A DNA stretch of 64,000 bases from Hirsutella rhossiliensis (Eukaryota > Ascomycota > Sordariomycetes > Hypocreales > Ophiocordycipitaceae), in NCBI RefSeq assembly GCF_020360975.1, contig NW_025408677.1, positions 186,001 through 250,000 on the forward strand. Reading direction: 5' to 3'. The translations under genes were made by a program, and so were the position numbers. Shown here in pieces: positions 21,875-33,937 of this stretch; the first letter of the stretch is position 1, and each line of letters begins with the position of its first letter. Below the pieces are notes generated by a model that did not search any database, was not told the origin of the DNA, and saw nothing but the letters and a program-made list of their open reading frames with translations.

Positions 21875-23004
21875 CGTGCACCTGGGCAGGTCGATAGACT
21901 CGTCGCGCCCCGTAGAACGACCGCTGCCTAGCGTTAAGAGCGGAGTAAGGAGGAGATCGAGCGTAAACGTGCGTAGAATGAACCAAGGGTGATATAGATT
22001 GGCCGGGAAATGTGAGGAGTTTTGCCACGGCAAGTGTTTGCCTAGATGTCGAAGGGATACGCAGTGGTGTCGCGAAGCTGGGCTCCAGTCAGGCACCAAG
22101 GGTGACGCGGACTCAAGAGTCCGGCAGGGCTGTCGGCAGACTCGTCTGCCGATAGGTCTAGAGGAAGCCCGGAAAGTCCGGGAGAATAGAGGCCCAATGC
22201 ATAAAGGGGGACATTATTGCGGAAGGACATGCACAAGGGGCGTGTTGGAAGGCCGAAAGATAGGGGGATAAAGCAAGCCAGGTCGACACACGGAACCGAG
22301 TCCCGGCCTTCCTCGCCTTGCCGTATGATGACTAGCATGCCGTCTTCAGTAGGGGTAGAAGAAGTCGACCGAACATCATATAATATAAACAAGCGCACGG
22401 AGAGCGGCTATAAGGAAGGTCGCGGATAGGGTTGACAGGAAGGTCGGGCAAGACGGACCTAAAAACCACCGTGCTAGGCGAGCGGAGCCGGATGGCAGGG
22501 CGATTCCTGGTTTCGGCGCGGCGGGGATGGTAAGAGATACCAAGGAAGGAGAATGTCTTAGTATAATGCCCGATTGGACGCCCTTTGGCAACGGTCAAAT
22601 AGGGAGCTGCCAAGGAGAGTCGACCAGGAGAAGGCCGCGCTAGATAGAGCTGCAGCATCAGTGCCTGGGCTAGGGCTGGTCAAGGCCGTCCGTAGGGATA
22701 GACACATGGCGGTAAGGTAGGGAAGGAGGGGGAGAAGGGGGAAAAGATGGGGAGGGGGGGCCTCTCCCGGACCAGGTACTGCCGTGTTGCCTGCATGGTA
22801 TCGAGACCATAAGGTTGCCATCGCTTGCAAGCGGGGTGGCCTTGGATCACACCTCGGGCGAAGGCTTCGTAATTCCTCGCTTGTTCGCAGACCCTTACCG
22901 TAAGGGAAATATAAGTTTGGGGGAGAATCCTAGGGGCGACGTTAGGTCGGTGGTAGGAGAGGGTGAACCGGAGACAGTGGAGCTGCCGCTGCTGCAACGA
23001 GGAT
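21875..23004. other. H2 divergent spacer, non-repetitive part
   Basis: No credible gene is present; short frames on both strands lack recognisable domains. Two compact stem-loops stand near the middle: ggactc-aa-gagtcc (22109-22122) and cggcaga-ctcg-tctgccg (22134-22151). The region would hold the promoters of both divergent genes. Confidence 0.45.
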
Positions 23005-23955
23005 CATTGCGGAGGCGAGGATGATCGCAACGGACACAGGGCCGAATCGGGGGTCGGGCGACGAAAGTCAAGCGGGCGCGGCACCTAGGTTGCGGCCTAT
23101 CGAGGCGAAGAAGGCGCCGGCGTCCGAGGGGAACTCACGAGGGGAAGCAGCAGAAGCACTCAAAAGATTGTTGCCTCAGCGAAGTCGGCGAGGCGGTCAG
23201 CTGGGAAAAAGGCTGCCGCACGTCGATGGTGCCACTTCAGAGGGAGGGCAAGCATCACGTTTAATAAGATTTCGGCTGAAGGGCGTAAGCAGGCACTCGC
23301 CCCAACCCATCCGGCCCAAAGGGATCGGGGACGCGGCCGGACACATAGCTCCACCGGACGAGGGCGGGTCTAACGTCGGGCCAGCGGCAGTCGCTATAAC
23401 GAGGAGCATTGCGGAGGCGAGACCGAGCGCAACGAAGGAAGGGCCGAGGCGGGCGTTAGGCCATGAGAGTCAAGCTGGCGGGGCACTTGGGCTGCGGCCA
23501 ATCGAGGCGAAGCCGGTGCCGGCGTCCGAGGAAGGCTCGCGAAGGGAACAAGCGGAAGGAGTGAAAAGAGCGATGCCTAAGGGAAGTCGGAGAGGCGGTT
23601 GGCCGCGAAAGAAGACGACGCGCGTCGATGGTGCCACTTTGGAGGGAGGCCAAGCGCCACGTTCAGCATCGATAAACGTGCGGGACAGGCCGGAGGCCTT
23701 TGTCAGAAACGAAGGGTCAGGCATCGGTGAATCGTCCGTTGCGGTTGGGGGTGGCTTCGAGACGGTCAGGCCCAGGTCACCGAGCGATGGCGCACAGATA
23801 ACCCTGAGAGGTCTTGTCGAGCGGGCAGCGGGCGTGGCGGGGAGCATAGGAGGGGAAGACCGACTGTCAGGCTAAGATTTCGGCCGGAAGACGCATGCCA
23901 GCACTCACCCCAACCCATACAGCCTAAAGAGATCGGGGACGCGGCCGGAAATATG
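23005..23955 (+). repeat. Imperfect ~402-bp repeats in H2 spacer
   Basis: 'cattgcggaggcgag' recurs at 23005 and 23407, and long stretches after each match at the DNA and peptide level (RLRPIEAKKAPASE versus GLRPIEAKPVPASE). A second block, 'gatcggggacgcggccgga', recurs near 23325 and 23933. A frame at 23021-23875 reads through both units. It may be part of the RepHel 5' exon or may be open only by chance, since the codon pattern is low-complexity. Confidence 0.6.
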
Positions 23956-26900
23956 CCACCCCCTGACGGACACTCAACTGGCCCAGGAGGACAGGATCGG
24001 CTGGCGGGTGCTGCTGGGGGTTCGCCTAGAGTCGTCAGGGAGCCCTTCATCCAGCCAAGTCAAGCCAAAGTGACGAAAGATGGAGTAGGGGACGCGGAGT
24101 CATCCGGATGGTCATCACCACGTCCGTCACGCCAGGCAGGGCAGGATTGGCCGGCAATGACGGTCGGGATTTCATCCACGGCCGCCAAGGAGCCCTCATT
24201 CAGCCAATCCAACCCAAAGAGACGGAAGATGAAGCAGGAGATGGACAGTCATCCGGACGCTTGGCATCACGGCCACCACGCCAGGCAGCGGCGGGAGAAG
24301 AGGATCGGCCGAGGCGAGTCGAGCCGGCGGCGACGTCTTCGCCGCCCGTGGAACAGAGGAAGCGGATCCGCCAGCCCGACCGAGACCAGCTCCCGCCGAA
24401 ACGTAGCCGAGTCGGTCATCGGAGGCAGAGGAGGAGTGAGCTGCAGGCGGAAGATTTGGCCAGCGTCTTACGTTACCTTGAAGAGGAATTCGCCGTCAAG
24501 GAGAGGCTATCCAACGAGCAAACCTGGTGCATACCAGTATCGGACGAGGAGGGTATCAACGGTGCGAGGCTTCTATCGGGCATTCCATGACGTAGACACG
24601 CTGCCGATACGGACGTGCATGCTATGCTACCGGAAGCGCGCAAGAGAAGAGCTGAGGGAGATATCATGGGACCGGTGGCGGTCAAGTCCCATCTGCAAGG
24701 GCGGGAGCTCGCCGTTTGCGTGCCGCGGCTGCTTTCGCGAGGGTGAATCTGTCCCGGTCTGCGCGGAGTGTTTTCGACAATTGGCGCGCGGCGGGCTGTC
24801 GCCGGCGGCGCGTCTTCATAGCTGCCTCGGTTGCGAGCACATGTTCCCGGATGAGCTCAAGGGCCTGACGCCGGTGGAGGAGAAGCTGATCGCGCTGAAC
24901 TCGTGCTATGGGTTCGTCACAAGGTACAACGTCTCAGGCGGCCCGAAGCAGACGTTGAGATATCCCAAGCACGTCAAGGGCCACATCACGGTGTTCCCGA
25001 ACAACGTGCAGGAATTGGTGACGAAGGTGCTGCCGCACCCACTCTTCCGGGTAATGGACGAGATCCACGTCTCGTGGCAGGGTGCGGTAAGGCCGACACC
25101 GAGTGACTTGTCGGGTCTGCTGTCGGTGAGGCGGCGTGTCGTCGAGAGGGCCCTCATCTGGTTGAAGAGGAACAACCCACACTACGCCGAGATCGAGATC
25201 GACGTGGCGGAGATGGAGAGTTGGGGAGACCCGGCCCACGGGGTGCCGCCGTTGGTGTACGGGCGCCTGGAGCGGAACGAGCCGTCGGCGTGGGAGAAGA
25301 CGAGGACGGCGCACGTCGTGCCGCCCACGGAGCGGGCCATGGACGACGAGGGGGGCGGTAGAGATCGAAGAAGTCCTCGCTCTGCTGAACCAAGGGGAAA
25401 GCAGGACGAGTCGCGAGGCCGGCGAGCCAGGGTCAAACGAGGCGCACGAGGCGCACGGCCAGAGCGACGGCGAGACCGGTGATGATGCGAAGACGATCAA
25501 CGAGGTGACCTCGTCGGGAATGTTTGCGCTGGACGGACCGCCCGACGTAGCCGACGTCGACAAATTGCGCTTCGCATGCGATGCCGTCCGCGACGGCGCA
25601 GCCGACGGCGGCACGGACCCGAGAACGGGGGTCGAATCCTCGGCAAGGGGGCAGCCGGGGCATGCCGATGGTTCTGAACCGTACATTCATATTCGCCGTG
25701 GGGATGAATTCGCCGACTCGTTCGAGGCCTGCTTCTTTGCAAAGACCTTCCCCACGCTGTTACCATTTGGCGTCGGAGGGCCGCGATCGGTCGATGAAGC
25801 GACCCTACATCTGGGCAGAGGCGGCGCCAACACGCGCGAGCCGGAGGTGGGGACGCAGGACCTCGTGTCGTCCCGGAACATGAGCCTTCGGACGTGGGCC
25901 GACACGGTGCTGCGACGCCACGGCGGCCGGTTCGCGACGCACCACATCTTCGCGTTCCTCGCCTTCAACATGGGCGTGCGGTCGAGAAACCGTCGAGTCA
26001 GCATGCTGAGCGTGACGAGGAAGAACTTCGGCAACGTGGAGCGCATCGTACGGTCGCTGACCGCAGACGGATTAGCGGCAGCCAGGGCCGAGCTGGAGAG
26101 CACAGGCAAGACGACCGACGACGCCGTGAAGGAGCTCCTCAGGAGCCTTTCGCTGTATGGTTATCGCCAGCCCATGTCCCGAGAGCTCCGTCTCAGCATG
26201 CGGCACAAGATCCTGGCGCTCATCGTCCGCTACGGCGTGCCCGCGATCTGGTTCACGATCAACCCAAATGACATTACGAACCCAGTGAAGCTCCGGCTGG
26301 CAGCGTACCGCACGCGCGACCCCGAGGCGGCCGAGGCGTTCCTGCGAAGCCTCGATATGTCGTTCAAACGGGTCCGGCTATCCGTCTCCGACCCGATGAG
26401 CTCGGCCATGTTCTTCCATCGCGAGATGGCGCTGTTCTTCGAGCATTACGTAAATGCAGGGGGGGAGTCGGTGTTCGGGCGCATCAGCCAGTATTACGGT
26501 GCCGTGGAGACCAACGAACGAGGCTCCCTTCACGTCCACGGGCTGCTCTGGCTACACGGGAACGCGCACCTGGGCTCGATGCTCGCCGACGCCCACGGCG
26601 AGGAACAGGCGGCGTACCGCGAGCGGATCGTCCGCTATGTCGATAGCGTCTTCTGCGAGGTAAGGGGCGGGGCGTCGCGGTCATGGGCCAAGAGGATGCA
26701 GGCTGACACACGGAAAGCAGGACCTGGACCAGGAGGGGTTTTGCGCCGTCCACGCGGAGCGTTCGGTGACGTCCGATGTCTCGTCCCTGCTGGACAGTGC
26801 CGAGCGGTTCTCGGCCGCATTCGAAGAGGAAGCCAACTTCTGCGCCGGCGCGACGCAGATCCACACCCATAGTCCGACATGCGTCAAGTACTCCCTGGGC

Positions 26901-29900
26901 GACAAGGGACGAAAGGGCGACCTCTGTCGCTTCAAGGCGCCATGGAAGCTGGTGGAGAAGACGGCCTTCTCGCCGGACGGCGTGCTGCGGATCCGTAGGA
27001 CGCATCCCATGGTGAATCGATGGAATAAGGCCATCGCCGTGGGGCTCCGCCACAACCACGACATCTCCTTCATAGCGACGCAGCGGAAGACCACGGCGCT
27101 CGTCTACTACGTCACGAACTACGCGACCAAGGTAGAGGACCCGACGTGGAAGCGCGTCGCCGCCGCCGCGGATCTACTGCCCGTCGTCTCGGCCGGGGAG
27201 GACGCCGGAAGTGGCGTCGTGGGCGGTGATGATGGAACCAAGAACAAGACACGGCAGTTTCTGATGAGAGTGGCGAACCGTGTCTTCACGGAGCGGGCTC
27301 TGTCCCAAGTCGAGGTCGTCGCCCATCTGCTAGGGTACCCAAGCGAGTTCACGAGCAGCAGCGCCTGGGCGTACCTAAACGTGTCGGTGCTCTACTGGCA
27401 CGTCTCGAGATGGTGGCGACACCTTCGACAGGAGAGCGGCACCGCGGTCGCTGACGTGTCCGTAGATGAGTCGGTCGTCGTGGAAGAAGCGGGCGAACGG
27501 ATCAGCTTCGCCGAGGCGTACCATCATCGCGGAAACGTCCTACGAGGCTTATGCCTATACGACTACGTTTCGCTCGTCAGGCTCCAACGCGTCGGCAAGG
27601 ACGGGTGTTCCGGTGCCTGGGGAGAGGTGGCGTTCGAGAGCGGCTGGGTGGCGGGTAAAGACTGGGTGCAGGTATTGAGGCGGCCGGGGAAGCATGCCGT
27701 CGTCTGCCTTGACGGGTACCTAAGCAAGGATTTTGAAGAGGACGACGAGGGATCATGCCATCGCAGGTAAGCACGGTAAACGGGCGGTTGAAAGGGGGAT
27801 CGCAACGCGTCGCAACTAAACCGTTCTGTTCGTTATAGGGCAGCCGTGCAGCATCTTGCACTGTTCACCCCGTGGGAGGCCTTTCTTAGCGAGGAGCGAG
27901 GCGACATCAACGACATATGGAGGCGCGCGCGGGAGCAGCTTCCGCCGAGAACCTCGTGCCTCGTCGACAACGTTCAATTGCTCAGGCGTTCCGCCGAGGA
28001 CGCCAAGCGAGACGCCAAGCAATGGGCAGCCTCGTCCGGCGACGGGGAGGGGGAGGGGCAGGGCCAGGGCCAAGCGGATCACGAGGCGGCATCGGCGTAC
28101 CAGTCGGACGACGTCGGAATGGCGACGCGACTGATTGACGTCGTGCGAAGCGCGGCCGGGGCGAACCAGATCACGGCGGGATCGCAGGAGCTTTCGGGAA
28201 TTATGCAGCAGCTCTGCCGCTTCCAACAATCCGCACTAGCCTCGACGGCCGAGCTCCAGGCCACCATGGTGACCGAACGGGGTGGGAGGTACATCAACAT
28301 GCCCGGCCAGGTGTTCTCCGGGGCCGCCGTGCCGCCGCAGGATCAGGTCAGGGCCATCAAGTCGCAGCAGACTTGCGCCTCCAGGGAGAGGGTGAAGATG
28401 ATCCAGGGCATACAAAGCATGGCCCCGGCCCACGGCACCGATCGCGGCGCAGCGGCGCGGAGCGTGCTGACCGGCTTCGGGGAGGAAGACGTGCAGATGA
28501 CGGGAGCGGCAGCCGAGGAGACGGCAGGTAACGCGCAGGCCGGCATGGAAATCCGCCTCGGCCCGTCGACCTCCTTCGTCGAGGCTGGGAAAGGCTTAAG
28601 AACACGGTTGACGCTGAACAAGAAACAGGCGATCGCCTTCTCGATAATATGCCGCCACCTGGACTCGATGCGGGAAAGAGACGGAGGCGACGTCAGCCAG
28701 CTCTGCCAGTTCGTCGGCGGCGAGGGCGGCACCGGCAAGTCGCGCGTCATCGAAGCACTCGTGGGCCTCTTCGCCGCCAAGGGTATCTCGAGTCGCCTGC
28801 TGGTCACGGCGACGTCGGGGACCGCCGCCGCGCGGGTCAACGGCATCACCATCCACTCCGCCTGCGGCTTCACCAAGGACCAAGGGCCGGGCGAGAACAC
28901 GGCGAGGAACGTCGACGGCGTGCGGCTGCCGAAGCAGGCGGAGCGGTTCGTCAACGGCCAGTCCCGGATGGACTGGCGGGACAAGGACGTGCTCGTCATC
29001 GACGAGGTGAGCATGCTCGGCGCGCGGACGCTGCACGCTGTCAACGAGCGGCTCTGCCAGCTCCGGGGATCGCGGCGGGACTTCGGCGGCATCCCCATCG
29101 TCCTCTTCTGCGGGGACTTCCACCAGTTCCGCCCGGTCCAGGAGCGGTCGATCCTGCTGCCGAGCGCCGCCGTCTCGTGGGACGAGGACAGCTCGTTCAG
29201 GGCCGAGCAGCGCCACCAGCACGACAGGGCGCACGCGCTGTGGAGGCGGTTCACGACCGTCGTCATGCTGGACGAGCAGATGCGCGCCGCCGGCGACCCG
29301 GAGCTGCAGGGGCTCCTGCGGCGGATCCGACGGGGCGTGCAGGACCACGCGGACCTGGATCTCCTCAACTCGAGGTGCCACCGGGAAGGCAGGCGGATCC
29401 CGTGGGAAACGGGCATCACGGTGGTGACGCCGCTCAACAGGAACCGGTGGAACCTCAACATGGAGGCGAGCCTGGCGTTCCAGATCCAGCAGCGGTCGAC
29501 GGTGCGCATCTTCCTCTCCGAACACAAGTGGAAGGACGGCCTGCCGACCGAGGAAGAGGCCATCACGATGCTGAACCAGGGCGACGACAGCGCGATCCCG
29601 GTGCCGGCCGTCTTCATGTTCGTGCCGGGGATGCCGGTCGTCGTGAACCACAACACTCACCAGGGGCTGAAGCTGGTGAACGGCGCCGGCTACACGGCGG
29701 CGGAGGTCATCATCGACAAGGCGTACCCGGGGCATCGGATCTCGGCCGACATGACGATCCACTTCGGCCGCCGGCGGCGATCATACTGGGGTCGGAGACG
29801 ACCAAGGACTTCCACTTCGTCGGGATGCCGGCCGGCACCATCCTGCTGACGCCCATGAGCGTCAGGGTCCAGCGTCAGCGGAAGCGACCGTGGCAGCAGA

Positions 29901-30271
29901 ACGACGTCAGCCGCAAGGGCCTGCCGTGCGCCGCCGCCTTCGCGTGCACCGATTACAAAGTGCAGGGGGGGACGCTGGAGCGCGTGGCGCTCGAGCTGCG
30001 GGGGACGAGGACGACCAACGTCGGCGGACGCGCCGTCCCGTCGCAGTGCGACCCGTACAGCCTGTACGTGCAGCTATCGCGGTGCCCGACGCTGGACGGC
30101 ATCATGCTCGTGTCGAAGGTGCGGAGAGGGACCTGGTGGAAACCGGGTCCCGGGGAGATGACCGCCGCACAGGCGAGACTGGAGGAACTAAGCGACAGAA
30201 GCGTTCGGGAGGCGCTGTGCTGGCTCGGCGACGACTTGGACGCCGCGAGGCAAGAGAGGAAGGCTTGGTAG
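23953..30271 (+). pseudogene. RepHel (Rep nickase + Pif1 helicase), H2 copy
   Basis: Exons are about 23953-26659, 26721-27766 and 27839-30271, roughly 2,060 codons. Introns: 26660-26720 (gtaagg, gctgac, agcag) and 27767-27838 (gtaagc, actaaac, tatag). The N-terminus has a 149-bp tandem duplication and a basic stretch (PPKRSRVGHRRQRR). A Cys-pair module follows (CMLC, CRGC, CAEC, CLGCEH), then a DUF6570-like region, HUH motif LHVHGLLWL (His codons at 26531-26533 and 26537-26539), two-Tyr motif YYVTNYATK (about 27105-27131), Walker A GGEGGTGKSR (about 28709-28738), DEVSMLG, and the helicase end ACTDYKVQGG ... YVQLSRCPTLDGIM. Breaks: near 24545, an extra G near 25350, and a missing G near 29767. 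Three missing Gs within 40 bases near 30120-30160 cancel one another, which looks like sequencing error. Otherwise this is the best-preserved copy. Confidence 0.85.
24052..24305 (+). repeat. 149-bp tandem duplication at the RepHel N-terminus (H2)
   Basis: 'cagccaa-tc-aa' blocks at 24052 and 24201 begin two imperfect copies encoding SQAKVTKDGVGDAESSG and IQPKETEDEAGDGQSSG in different frames. They lie in the stretch that would encode the disordered N-terminus, so length there appears free to vary. Confidence 0.6.
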
Positions 30272-30638
30272 GCACGACGTCGTCGGACGCCGCGGGAACG
30301 GCTGACCGCGGGAACGGCTGACGTGAGCAAGGAGGCCAAAACGAAAGAGGCTATTTTCAGCCCAATCGGGTTGAGAACGAGGCGGCTAAGTCAAAAGAGG
30401 CAGATTTTACGGAACGCCGGCGGGCGAGAGCCAACGAAAAGCTGACCAATCAGGCACGCGGATTTTGGGGGGAAGGTCCGCGGGTGGGGCATACAGGTAA
30501 GGCAACCCTTCATGGGTTGCGCAAAGAGCCTTGAGGAACGAAGGCCGAAGATTGGAGAGACAAACAAGACAAAGACAGGGTGAGAGAAAGAACGCAAGCA
30601 GGCGGTAGCGCTAGGAACTAAAACATGCAAAAAAGGTA
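30272..30638. other. H2 3' tail
   Basis: Non-coding. It contains the terminal-type hairpin (30502-30520) and gccttgaggaacg (30528-30540). Downstream to 30636 nothing is recognised. The TA at 30637-30638 is the target duplication of the MITE that follows. Confidence 0.5.
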
Positions 30639-30715
30639 CCCGTGCCACGCCCCACTTTATTGGCCCTCGAAAACTCGCACCAGCTAAATGGTGGTCCCCC
30701 AGAACCCCGGACCAG

Positions 30716-31365
30716 CAGTGGCCGATAGTCGTCTGCCTTGATAACACTGCGGCTATAAGAGCCATACGAGGCAGCCCATCGATCTCGTCGCAAGCGGCTG
30801 CGGAGAAGTTCGCTGAGGCCGCGGCTCGACACGGAGATGTCAGCACGCGTTGGTGCCCCGGCCATACGGGGATCGCCGGCAACGAGCGGGCCGACCAGCT
30901 AGCAAAGGAGGGCTGCCGGGCCGAGGGTCCGGACAGATCGCCGACCTACGCGAACATCAAGAGACAGGCCAAGGCTGCGGCCAGGCGCGACTTCCAGGAC
31001 TGGTGGGCCGCGGGGCCCTGAGCAGCTACAAGAGCCTAGAGCTCAAGGCCTCGCTCGGTGCCCCGGAGCTGCACACCAAACGACAGCACCTCCATCACCT
31101 GCTCGCTGCGAGGAGCGGGCACGGGGACTTCGCCGACTACCACGAGAGGTTTAACCACGAAGAGGCCCGGATCGAATGCTCTTGCGGGAGGAGAAAATCA
31201 CCGACACACCCCTTCTACTGCCGGAAGGTAGGTACTCGACACCGCCTAAGGCTAGCCCCCACGGCGGGCAAGGCTATCAACCAGGCACTAGGAAGGGGAT
31301 TTGACCGGTTCCTCGGGCTAGTAACGGAGGCAGAATTCTTTGATCGGATCTGCCACCGCCACTAG
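30716..31365 (+). pseudogene. LINE ORF2 C-terminus: RNase H and Cys-rich tail
   Basis: The frame from 30716 reads the second half of an RNase H domain: VVCLDNTAAIRAI, then WCPGHTGIAGNERADQLAKEG with the catalytic HTG and ERAD region. After a one-base frame change near 31015 (in a G/C run), the C-terminal part follows: HTKRQHLHHLLAARSGHGDF, then a Cys/His knuckle of the type ECSCGRRKSPTHPFYC, ending at TAG 31363-31365. An RNase H followed by such a knuckle is found in fungal Tad/I-group LINEs. RT and endonuclease are absent through 5' truncation. Confidence 0.85.
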
Positions 31366-31721
31366 CTCGAGGCAACCCTCCAACCTAATATGTACAACTC
31401 TCTCTTTTCTATGTTTTCTGCCCGTAGGCTCCTGTGGCCTACGGCCCAGCTGACTGCGTGGGCTTTCTCAGTCACCCGGCTCTGACCGAAGACTGACTAA
31501 TATTACGGCTTCGCCGCCGTGCCCGGAACCCGCTGACGGGGGAAGGGACCTGAGAATCCGAGCGGCCACAGAGTCCAAGAATTGCTAGATAGGGGAGTAG
31601 AAGTAAGGAACGCGCGACGGGTCTCCGACGAGCATCCCCATCTTGTACTATACCTAGCCTAGCACGTCTTTTGCCCTTATAGGGATGTCCCAGACGGTAA
31701 TCAATACTACTACTACTACTA
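31366..31721 (+). other. LINE 3' UTR and TAC tail
   Basis: Non-coding. The 3' end ('cagacggtaatcaa' then TAC repeats) matches, inverted, the LINE fragment at 54160-54250, which confirms the family end. Confidence 0.75.
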
Positions 31722-33678
31722 CTCGTCCCACAGCCCCACGTAAAGTGGGTCCTCACCACCTGTCTGTGTCAACCACCTGGCTGTGTCACTTCACCGCTTC
31801 AAGCCTCTATCTCGACCTCAACAAAGGCACATTATGACGAATAAAGAGTTTACGCTTGAAAGGCGCGTAGCCGAGGCTATTAAAGCCATTGAGGCAAATC
31901 CCAATATGTCCCTTCGCGCTGCGGCTAAGGAATTTGGGATTCCACGCGAACGACTCCGCTTGCGATTTAACGGCATCCAACCTCGCAGCGGCCATAAAGC
32001 AACGCATACGAGGCTATCGCCAGCTCAAGAGGACTCAATCGATCTATATATCGATCGTCTTGAGCGTATAGGTCTTGCGGTGCGGAGGGACTTATTACGC
32101 GATGCAGCAAATCGGGTTCTAAGCTCCACGGTCGGCCCTGATGGTACCCGCAACGAACCCTTCGACTCCCAATGCTTTGTTGGCAAAAACTGGATATCCC
32201 GTTTTATTAAACGCAAGGGATATCATATTACGAAGCAAAAGGTACTTGATAACCAACGCAAGCTTGCCGAATCAGTCCCGCACGTTACCGAGTACTTCAA
32301 GAAGCTCCACGAGACGATTGCCTCGTACGGGATTAACCCGGCTGATATCTGGAATATGGACGAGACGGGCTTCCGTATTGGTATTGGCAGGGACCAAGTT
32401 GTCGTCACGAAATCAAGGCGATCGCAATACTTTGGTATTGAGGAAAATAGGGAGTCGGCAACAGCCGTTGAAGCGATTTCTGCCGATGGTCGATACGTCC
32501 CTGCGTTTTTGATCCTATCCGGCAAGGTCCACCTCGAACAGTGGTACGGCATCAAGGAGCTAGATGGCGATACCCTTATTGGTGTTACAGAAACGGGATT
32601 TACGAACGATCAGCTCAATCTAGCGTGGATTCAACATTTCGATAAGCATGCAAAGAGCAAAGGTGCTTGGAGGCTATTGCTCCTTGACGGCCACAGCTCC
32701 CACCATACCCTTGACCTTATCGAGTACGCTGAAGCCCATAATATTGTGCTCTTTGCATTGCCTCCGCATCTTACGCATCTCCTTCAACCGCTTGACGTCG
32801 TGGTATTTCAGCCGTATAAACATTACCACAGTCGGGCAGTCGATTTTGCTATTCGCAGTGGTGCGAGTAAAATCACCAAGCTGGAGTTCCTCGCTATGAT
32901 CCAATCAATCCGCGTCAAAGCCTTTAAGGAGTCTACAATCCTCTCGGCATTCAAAAAAAACAGGAATTCACCCATTCAATCCAAAGCCAATCCTCGAGAG
33001 ACTCAAAGAGAGGGTACGGGACCAGACGCCGCCGACAGAGCTACCTATAGAGCCGTATTCGTCCCCTTTTGGTACCCCCCATACCGTACGGAAGTTTGAA
33101 TCAGTTGGCCAACGTCTCCTTGAGTTTGACCCAATTGATGATATTGAGAAGGAGGTCTTCGTACATAACCTTCAACGCTACGTTAAAGGTGCAATCTCCC
33201 AAGGCCACGAGTTAAAGCAAACGATGGTCGATTTGTACAATACCAAGCTTGCCGAGCAGCAACGCCAAGGCCGGAAGAAATATAAGAACCGCCACCTTCA
33301 AAGCGGTGGAGTACTGACTGTAGACGAAGGGAGGGCTATTGCGAAGTCAAAGGAAGATATTCGCATTGCAAAAGCAGAAAAGTTAGTACTGGCGAAGCAA
33401 AAGAGGGAGCAAAGGGCGATTGAGCTCGAGGAGCGACGGGCAGCCCGGGCGGCTAAGAAAGCCGAAAAGGAAGCCCAACGATCAGCTTTATAAGCTACAA
33501 AAGCCAAAAATAGGTAGACTATTGCGGCCAGTATTCAATTATCGTATGCATCAATTTTTAACTTTTTTTGCCGTTTTATTATTAAATTAAGTTGGCGTTG
33601 AAGCCGTCAAGTGACACAGCCAGGTGGTTGACACAGACAGGTGGTGAGGACCCACTTTACGTGGGGCTGTGGGACGAG
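31722..33678 (+). mobile_element. pogo-type (Tc1/mariner superfamily) DNA transposon
   Basis: 1,957 bp, flanked by TA (31720-31721 and 33679-33680). The terminal inverted repeats are about 70 bp and match base for base as far as read, starting ctcgtcccacagccccac and running to 'gctgtgtcactt'. It encodes one transposase. It sits at the end of the TAC tail of the LINE, where TA sites are dense. The perfect repeats suggest a young insertion. Confidence 0.93.
31834..33493 (+). pseudogene. pogo/Fot-type transposase with one frameshift
   Basis: The start is taken at 31834 (MTNKEFTLERRV); an in-frame ATG at 31783 is also possible. An N-terminal Psq-type helix-turn-helix (AIEANPNMSLRAAAKEFGI) is followed by a CENP-B-type DNA-binding domain (FDSQCFVGKNWISRFIKRKG). 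The DDE catalytic domain has Asp in WNMDETGFRIG, Asp in LLLDGHSSHH and Asp in LLQPLDVVVFQPYK, the D,D,D triad of this group. After SAFKK at 32953-32960 there is a run of eight A's. The conserved continuation to the basic coiled C-terminus (ELEERRAARAAKKAEKEAQR) lies in the next frame and ends at 33491-33493. A single-base change in the A run explains the break, so the gene may be intact in the living genome. Confidence 0.9.
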
Positions 33679-33937
33679 TACCAGCTAAATGGTGCGAGTT
33701 TTTCGAGGGCCAATAAAGTGGGGCGTGGCACGGGTAGGTAAAGAAAACGGCCATTCGGGCACCATCCCGCCGCGGGGAAGAGGCAGAAAAAGCAAGAAGG
33801 CAAGTAAAGCGGTGATGACGATTGCGGGGTAAGCGAGAGGAAGGGAGCATAAGAGGGGCGCCAAGGCACGAATAGGAGAACAAGAGCAGAAGCGTCTACC
33901 CTAGCTACCGATCGAGCAGTTAGAAAACAACTACAGC

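Larger units (their letters stand above)
20340..30545 (+). mobile_element. Helitron H2, diverged relative of H1/H3
   Basis: It has the same gene layout as H1 and H3 (minus-strand accessory gene, spacer, plus-strand RepHel with introns in the same positions), but both proteins differ at many residues and the spacer is unrelated. It is therefore an older or separate subfamily, not a copy of H1. The right end is placed at the hairpin gcaaccc-ttcat-gggttgc (30502-30520) followed by gccttgaggaacg (30528-30540), as in H1. The left end is uncertain. Confidence 0.75.
30694..31721 (+). mobile_element. 5'-truncated non-LTR retrotransposon (LINE)
   Basis: It is inserted at the centre of the MITE with the target duplication accagctaaatggtg (30679-30693 and 33680-33694). 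It keeps only the ORF2 C-terminus and 3' UTR, and ends in a (TAC)n tail (about 31705-31720). The pogo element has jumped into the TA at the tail end. 5' truncation and a variable target duplication are typical of target-primed reverse transcription. Confidence 0.85.
30639..33734. mobile_element. Palindromic snap-back MITE carrying nested LINE and pogo
   Basis: The left half is 30639-30693 and the right half 33680-33734. Without the insert it is about 95 bp, flanked by TA on both sides (30637-30638 and 33735-33736). The ends cccgtgccacgccccac are inverted, and the inversion runs through 'ttattggccctcgaaaa' to the centre, ctcgcacca-gctaaa-tggtgcgag, so the whole unit is one long hairpin. The TA target and the ends resemble those of the pogo element inside it (ctcgtcccacagccccac). 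Confidence 0.8.

Noticed and set aside
23021..23875. 285-codon frame as a separate gene
   Set aside because: It is built from two spacer repeat units, lacks domains, and has no counterpart in H1 or H3. I list it as repeat or possible 5' exon only.
28343..29656. 437-codon open frame on the minus strand
   Set aside because: It lies antisense to the well-supported H2 helicase domain. In GC-rich codons the opposite frame stays open by chance, and no domain is visible.
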